Assembly: GCA_902776945.1 (NCBI GenBank)
Contig: CACYSH010000024.1
Coordinates: 1 to 64,000, forward strand
Reading direction: 5' to 3'
Length of the DNA: 64,000 nucleotides
From: an uncultured Ruminococcus sp.
GTDB taxonomy: Bacteria; Bacillota; Clostridia; Oscillospirales; Ruminococcaceae
Shown here: piece by piece, positions 59,815 through 64,000 of the stretch
Layout of the letters: every line of letters begins with the position of its first letter
Position numbering within the stretch: position 1 is the first letter of the stretch
Position numbers and translations under genes: made by a program
Notes under the pieces: generated by a model
What the model was told of the DNA's origin: nothing
The model's database searches: none
Seen by the model: only the letters and a program-made list of their open reading frames with translations

Positions 59815-61830
59815 TCACTTTGCGGTTTCGGCGGCTTTCCGTTCAAGCACCACGCATATACCCATGTTGACATCAACCACGTACTGTGGCTCGAATTGTT
59901 TCTTTGGGTACATTTCGTAGAATTTTTCGCTTTCATTACCCATAATAATAACATCATCATCCGTGTCAGAACCTACAACTTTTCCGCTTTTGAAACTCGT
60001 TTTTATTTCATCGGAAGTTTCCTCATGCCTGAAATAACTCTCATTGAATTTCGTGCCGTATTTCTCATATAAAGCCTTTATCTTTGCGTACTGCTCTTCT
60101 GTAAACGTGTAATTTAAATTAAAAACGAGTATATAGTCAAGCTGCTCCCCGGAGATCTCATCAAGCCTGCTGTCGAGTTGTGATATATATGTAAAATATG
60201 CCTTGTCTGCTTCGCAAAGATAAGACGGATAGCTGCACATTATGCTTACCGGCAAACCTTCGGGCAAGATGACAAGACAATTCTTTCCCGCAAGAGATCG
60301 CCTTACCTCCGCTTCGCCGCCCGCCTCGCTGTAAAACAACTTGCAAGGCCACATGATGTACATTCTGACAAGAGCCGCCGCCGCAAGCGCCAACACGATG
60401 ATGACAGCATACTTGCTCACTCGCGGGATCAGCCCGACGATCTTGAAAGCAAGAAATACGACCGACGCACAGCAGAATGGCATAAGGTGGAAAACATACC
60501 TGATTGCGCTCTCGGCATAATAATAGAAATCTGTCTGCCGACCCATTATCAACGTGCTTACAAGCACACCGAGCGCCATAGCGACAAACAGCGCGTCCGC
60601 ATGACGCACACGCCCGACAACAGTACCGCATACTCCTTTGACATTATCTCTGAAAACTATGAACCATTTATCATTACGGAAAAGAAAGCATAAAGGTATG
60701 CTTATCAAAACGAGAGAAAATACAACTGCAAAAATATACGCGGGAGCGTTGGAAGCAAGCACCGACACTTTTAAGCCTACCGAATATCTGAGAGTGTAGC
60801 TTAGACAAAGCCTGAAATTTTCCCAGTATGGAAGTATTATGTCATTGTTTTCCGCAATGCCACCGCTACCGTCCGTACTGTTTCCGCTCACGATAATGAG
60901 CTGACGTACCGCCGCGGGGAATATCGCAAACATCAGCCCCAGCGCCGCAAGCTCCGAGCCGCCGTAAACAAGCATTTCCTTTATCTTCTTATGGAAGAGC
61001 AGCCACAGGCATATCACGGCGGTAAAAGCGCCGACGAAAACCACGCCCAGATACTGCGTGAAAAATGCCAGAAAGCTCGTGACGGCGATCGGTATGACTG
61101 CCGTGAGCCTGCATTCGCCCTCGCGGCGCAGCCGATAGAAAAACGATGCCGTAAAGTATACCGTCATCATCAGCAGCGCGGTAAGCAGACTGTACTGCCT
61201 GATAAAAATGTACGTTGACAGCGCACCCGACGATGCGGCATAAAGCGCCGTAGGGACAAGAGCTTTTACGCCGTCCTCCGTCATCAGCGCCGACAGCTTG
61301 AAAAGAAACAGCGTTGTCAGAACAAGACAAACACAGTTTATGACAAATCCGTACATGAACGAAAACCGGTTCGGGAAGAACGAACTTATCGTGTGGAGTA
61401 TCATGTAGAAAAACGGCGGGTGATAGTCAAGCATCTGATTGCTGAACACCGAGTCATAAGCAAAGCGTTCACCGGGCTGCACGGTTATATAGTTTTTGAA
61501 AACGCTGCCGTCGAGCCATTCGTTGTAATTAACAAGGGAGTCGATCGAGGTGTCGGCTACATGAACGCCCTCCCGCAAAAACAGGAACGGTTTGTAATAG
61601 CTGTTGGCAAGCCCGTAGCTCCATATCTCGTCGCCGAAAAAGCCTTCCTTTTTGCAGTTAAAACTATACACGGTATATATCAGCTGTCCTATTATAATAA
61701 CAGCAAGTATGATATATACGGGCAAGGCGGCGCGTTTTCTGCTTTGTACCGGCTTTTCCTTCCCGGGTTCGGTCTCTTCGCTCACTTCGGGACTGCCGCC
61801 TTCCGTCCCGCCGATCGCCGTTTCTTCCAT
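59815..61830 (-). CDS. Polytopic membrane glycosyltransferase-like protein (GT-C / GT39-like), copy 2
   Basis: 671 residues. About 11-12 membrane helices. After the first helix (AALPVYIILAVIIIGQLIYT) the sequence FFGDEIWSYGLANSYYKPF has the acidic pair expected in the first outside loop of GT-C enzymes such as ArnT and GT39 mannosyltransferases, which use polyprenyl-linked sugars. The C-terminal ~150 residues (YLCEADKAYFTYISQLDSRL; EEQYAKIKALYEKYGTKF) lie outside the membrane. ATG at 61830 shares a base with the stop of the paralog, or GTG 61833 with four bases, so the pair is coupled. Donor and acceptor unknown. Confidence 0.8.
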   Translation of the reverse strand: MEETAIGGTEGGSPEVSEETEPGKEKPVQSRKRAALPVYIILAVIIIGQLIYTVYSFNCKKEGFFGDEIWSYGLANSYYKPFLFLREGVHVADTSIDSLVNYNEWLDGSVFKNYITVQPGERFAYDSVFSNQMLDYHPPFFYMILHTISSFFPNRFSFMYGFVINCVCLVLTTLFLFKLSALMTEDGVKALVPTALYAASSGALSTYIFIRQYSLLTALLMMTVYFTASFFYRLRREGECRLTAVIPIAVTSFLAFFTQYLGVVFVGAFTAVICLWLLFHKKIKEMLVYGGSELAALGLMFAIFPAAVRQLIIVSGNSTDGSGGIAENNDIILPYWENFRLCLSYTLRYSVGLKVSVLASNAPAYIFAVVFSLVLISIPLCFLFRNDKWFIVFRDNVKGVCGTVVGRVRHADALFVAMALGVLVSTLIMGRQTDFYYYAESAIRYVFHLMPFCCASVVFLAFKIVGLIPRVSKYAVIIVLALAAAALVRMYIMWPCKLFYSEAGGEAEVRRSLAGKNCLVILPEGLPVSIMCSYPSYLCEADKAYFTYISQLDSRLDEISGEQLDYILVFNLNYTFTEEQYAKIKALYEKYGTKFNESYFRHEETSDEIKTSFKSGKVVGSDTDDDVIIMGNESEKFYEMYPKKQFEPQYVVDVNMGICVVLERKAAETAK

Positions 61831-63758
61831 CACGACGCACCTTCCTTTCGTTCAAGCACTACGCAGATACCCAGATTGACATTGATTACATATTTCGGTT
61901 CGAACTGTTCCCTGGGGTACATCTCGTAGAATTTTTCGCTTTCAAGCCCGCTGAACTGCATATCGCGTATGCCGTCATGCTTGAAAGCGTACTCGGGTAC
62001 TTCCGAGCCGTATTTCTCGTATAAAGCTTTCAGCTGCGCGAACTGCTCCTCGGTAAACGTGTAATTGTAATTAAAGACGAATATGTCGTCCACCTGTTCC
62101 TCCGCGATCTCGTCAAGCTGTTTGTCAAGGTTCTCCGGCTGAGTAAAATAAGCCTTGTCAGCATTTTCCAGGTAAGTAGGGAAGCAGGTTATCGGGCTTG
62201 CCAGGGCATTCTCGTATAGTATAACAAGACAGTTCTTTCCCGCCAGCGATTTGCGGACTTCCGCTTCGTTTCCCGCTTCGCTGAAGAAAAACTTGCACGG
62301 CCACATGATGTGCATTCTCACAAGCGCCGCCGCCGCCATCACGGCAGCGATACCAAACGTGAACCTTTCCGCGTGCGGTATCAGCCGTATCACCTTATAT
62401 ATGAAGAATACCACCGCCGCGCAGACAATCGGGAAAAAGGGGAAAACATATCTTGCCGTAGTCTGCGGTTCGGCGTAGAAATCCGACTGGCGGCTTATTA
62501 TCAGCACGCTTACCATAACGCCGAGCGCCATGCCGATGAACATCGCGTCCGCGTGGCGCACGCTGTTCAGTACGGCAGCGCCCGCTCCCCCGACTTTGGC
62601 TTTTATTGCGGCGAACCATTTTTCACGGCGGAAAAGAAAGCACAGCGGCACGCAGATCAGCACGATGCAAAACACCGCGGCAAAAACATAGTTCGAGGTG
62701 TTGGTATCCATCACCGTGACCTTGAGACCTACCGAGTATCTCAGCGTGTAACTCAGGCAAAGCCTGAAATTATTACGGTAAGGAAGCACCAGGTCGCTTT
62801 GTACTCCAAGGCTGTCGGGGTCAAGCTCGGCAGATCCGCCAACGAAGAAAATGTGCCTAAGCGCCGCAGGGAATATCGCCAGAAACAGCCCCAGCGCCGC
62901 CAAAACCGACCCGCCGTAAACGAACATAGCCTTTATCTTCTTATGGAACAGCAGCCACAGACATATCACCGCAGTCAGTATCCCGAGAAACATTATGCCG
63001 CAGTAATGAGTGAAAAATGCCAGGAAGCTCGTGACGGCGATCGGGATAACCGCAGTCAGCCGACATTCTCCCTCACGGCGCATACGGTAGAAAAACGATG
63101 CCGTATAGTATATCGTCATCATCATGAGCGCTGTAATCACGCTGTACTGCCGTATAAACAGGAACGTTGACAGCGCTCCCGTCGAAGCGGCGTAAAGAGC
63201 CGTCGGGACAAGAGCTTTCACGCCGTCCTCCGTCATCAGCGCCGATACCTTGAACAGAAACAATGTTGTCAGGACAAGACAAACGCAGTTGATGACAAAA
63301 CCGTACATGAACGAAAATTGATTCGGGAAGAACGAGCATATCGTATGCAGTATCATGTAGAAGAACGGCGGGTGAAAGTCAAGCATCTGATTGCTGAACA
63401 CCGAGTCATAAGCAAAGCGTTCACCGGGCTGCACGGTTATATCGCCCTCCTGCACGGTGATATAGTTCTTAAAAACGCTGCCGTCCAGCCATTCGTTAAA
63501 GCCTTCGAGGTCGGAGTACTTGGCATCACTGAGCGGCACGCCCTCCCTTACAAACAAAAACGGCTTGTAGTAGCTGTTGGCAAGCCCGTAGCTCCACGGC
63601 TCGTCGATATTAAATCCGTCCTTTTTGTAATTAAAACAGTACACGGTATATATCAGCTGTCCTATTATAATAACGGCAAGTATGATATATACGGGCAGAG
63701 CGGCGCGTTTTCTTATATGTATCGGCTTTTCGTCCTCTGTATTCTTTTTTTCACTCAT
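61830..63758 (-). CDS. Polytopic membrane glycosyltransferase-like protein (GT-C / GT39-like), copy 1
   Basis: 642 residues, a tandem paralog of the next gene with the same helix plan and long blocks of identity (ANSYYKPFLFVREGV, RFAYDSVFSNQMLDFHPPFF, CVLVLTTLFLFK-type helix). The acidic loop reads NIDEPWSYGLANSYYKPF. Residues about 105-120 contain a small insert (EGDITVQPGERFAY) where the unit TVQ.G is doubled; the second copy has it once. Ribosome site GGAGGG is 13 nt upstream, longer than usual. Likely one duplicated ancestor. Confidence 0.8.
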   Translation of the reverse strand: MSEKKNTEDEKPIHIRKRAALPVYIILAVIIIGQLIYTVYCFNYKKDGFNIDEPWSYGLANSYYKPFLFVREGVPLSDAKYSDLEGFNEWLDGSVFKNYITVQEGDITVQPGERFAYDSVFSNQMLDFHPPFFYMILHTICSFFPNQFSFMYGFVINCVCLVLTTLFLFKVSALMTEDGVKALVPTALYAASTGALSTFLFIRQYSVITALMMMTIYYTASFFYRMRREGECRLTAVIPIAVTSFLAFFTHYCGIMFLGILTAVICLWLLFHKKIKAMFVYGGSVLAALGLFLAIFPAALRHIFFVGGSAELDPDSLGVQSDLVLPYRNNFRLCLSYTLRYSVGLKVTVMDTNTSNYVFAAVFCIVLICVPLCFLFRREKWFAAIKAKVGGAGAAVLNSVRHADAMFIGMALGVMVSVLIISRQSDFYAEPQTTARYVFPFFPIVCAAVVFFIYKVIRLIPHAERFTFGIAAVMAAAALVRMHIMWPCKFFFSEAGNEAEVRKSLAGKNCLVILYENALASPITCFPTYLENADKAYFTQPENLDKQLDEIAEEQVDDIFVFNYNYTFTEEQFAQLKALYEKYGSEVPEYAFKHDGIRDMQFSGLESEKFYEMYPREQFEPKYVINVNLGICVVLERKEGAS

Positions 63759-63804
63759 GAAAAGATCTTAACCCTCCGATACTTGATATTATTTTCATAT
63801 TTTC

Positions 63805-64000
63805 TCAGAAATTAGGAAACTTCAGCATATGGTTCAGAATGGCGATATTTACCGCCGCCTCAACGCAGGGAACGGCTCTCGGAACCACGCAGGGGTCGTG
63901 TCTGCCCTTTATCTCAATAGTTTCGTTGGTAAGGTTCTTCATATCGACCGTGCGCTGCGGCTGCGCTATCGAGGGAGTAGGCTTGAACGCCACGCGCAGG
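63805..64000 (-). CDS. aroC: Chorismate synthase, C-terminal part (cut by window edge)
   Basis: Only the last ~65 residues are inside the window. AFKPTPSIAQPQRTVD and IKGRHDPCVVPRAVPCVEAA are the diagnostic chorismate synthase C-terminal motifs; the enzyme makes chorismate from EPSP with reduced FMN. The stop is at 63805, 47 bp before the glycosyltransferase-like gene on the same strand. Confidence 0.92.
   Translation of the reverse strand, partial: LRVAFKPTPSIAQPQRTVDMKNLTNETIEIKGRHDPCVVPRAVPCVEAAVNIAILNHMLKFPNF

Overview
The window looks like a chromosomal segment of a gut-type, spore-lineage Clostridia bacterium, most likely Ruminococcus or a close relative in the Oscillospiraceae. The sequence evidence is sporulation genes (sigG with ylbJ, a PdaA-like deacetylase), type I dockerins and probable cohesins, BspA-type leucine-rich-repeat surface proteins, a GH3 enzyme with reversed domain order, and many consensus TTGACA-N17-TATAAT promoters with strong AAAGGAG-type ribosome sites. 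Genus placement is inference; no rRNA is present. There is one tRNA, tRNA-Ser(CGA). I see no CRISPR array, no phage and no transposase gene.

Layout. 1-6.2 kb (minus): a giant secreted adhesin with about twelve Cna-B/SpaA-like repeats. It runs off the left edge and is interrupted by a frame-breaking internal deletion near 840. 6.9-12.5 kb (minus): housekeeping genes (zinc ribbon, small sigma factor, fumarase-type beta subunit, DivIVA-like protein, Thr-rich lipoprotein, RlmH, metallo-beta-lactamase-fold hydrolase). 12.8-17.1 kb: oligoendopeptidase F, then leuC, a small Dabb protein and leuD for leucine synthesis. 17.4-20.8 kb (plus): two secreted scaffold-like proteins. One has a probable cohesin, Ig-like domains and a wall anchor; the other a probable cohesin plus a dockerin. 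20.8-26.4 kb: murA, an intracellular GH43, an orphan PqqD-like protein, sigG-ylbJ, and tRNA-Ser.

26.5-38.8 kb is the most striking region. It holds seven paralogous secreted leucine-rich-repeat proteins, each with its own almost identical promoter (-35 TTGAAT/TTGACA/TTGAAA, 17 bp, TATAAT), ribosome site and signal peptide, and with a shared palindromic terminator type between genes. Six carry a common C-terminal Fn3-like domain. The first carries a dockerin instead, which connects the array to the scaffold proteins 6 kb away. One member is inverted and leaves an orphan terminator behind.

38.9-46.4 kb (minus): a permease and an antiporter, then a malQ-X-Y-glgP alpha-glucan operon with two unknown genes in the middle. 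46.7-55.0 kb: thiE, the domain-permuted GH3 beta-glycosidase, aspartate kinase, PdaA-like deacetylase, azlCD. 55.4-58.6 kb: NAD salvage (pncA, unknown, pncB) and another cysteine hydrolase. 58.8-64 kb: a DUF4364-like protein, two tandem polytopic glycosyltransferase-like proteins and the 3' end of aroC.

Intergenic regions are full of small non-coding repeats. Two of them (58618-58757 and 59484-59586) have terminal inverted repeats and perfect flanking target duplications. A second copy of one family (51022-51184) carries a nested insertion. A composite repeat of about 350 bp recurs at 22.2, 24.1, 47.5 and 53.7 kb.
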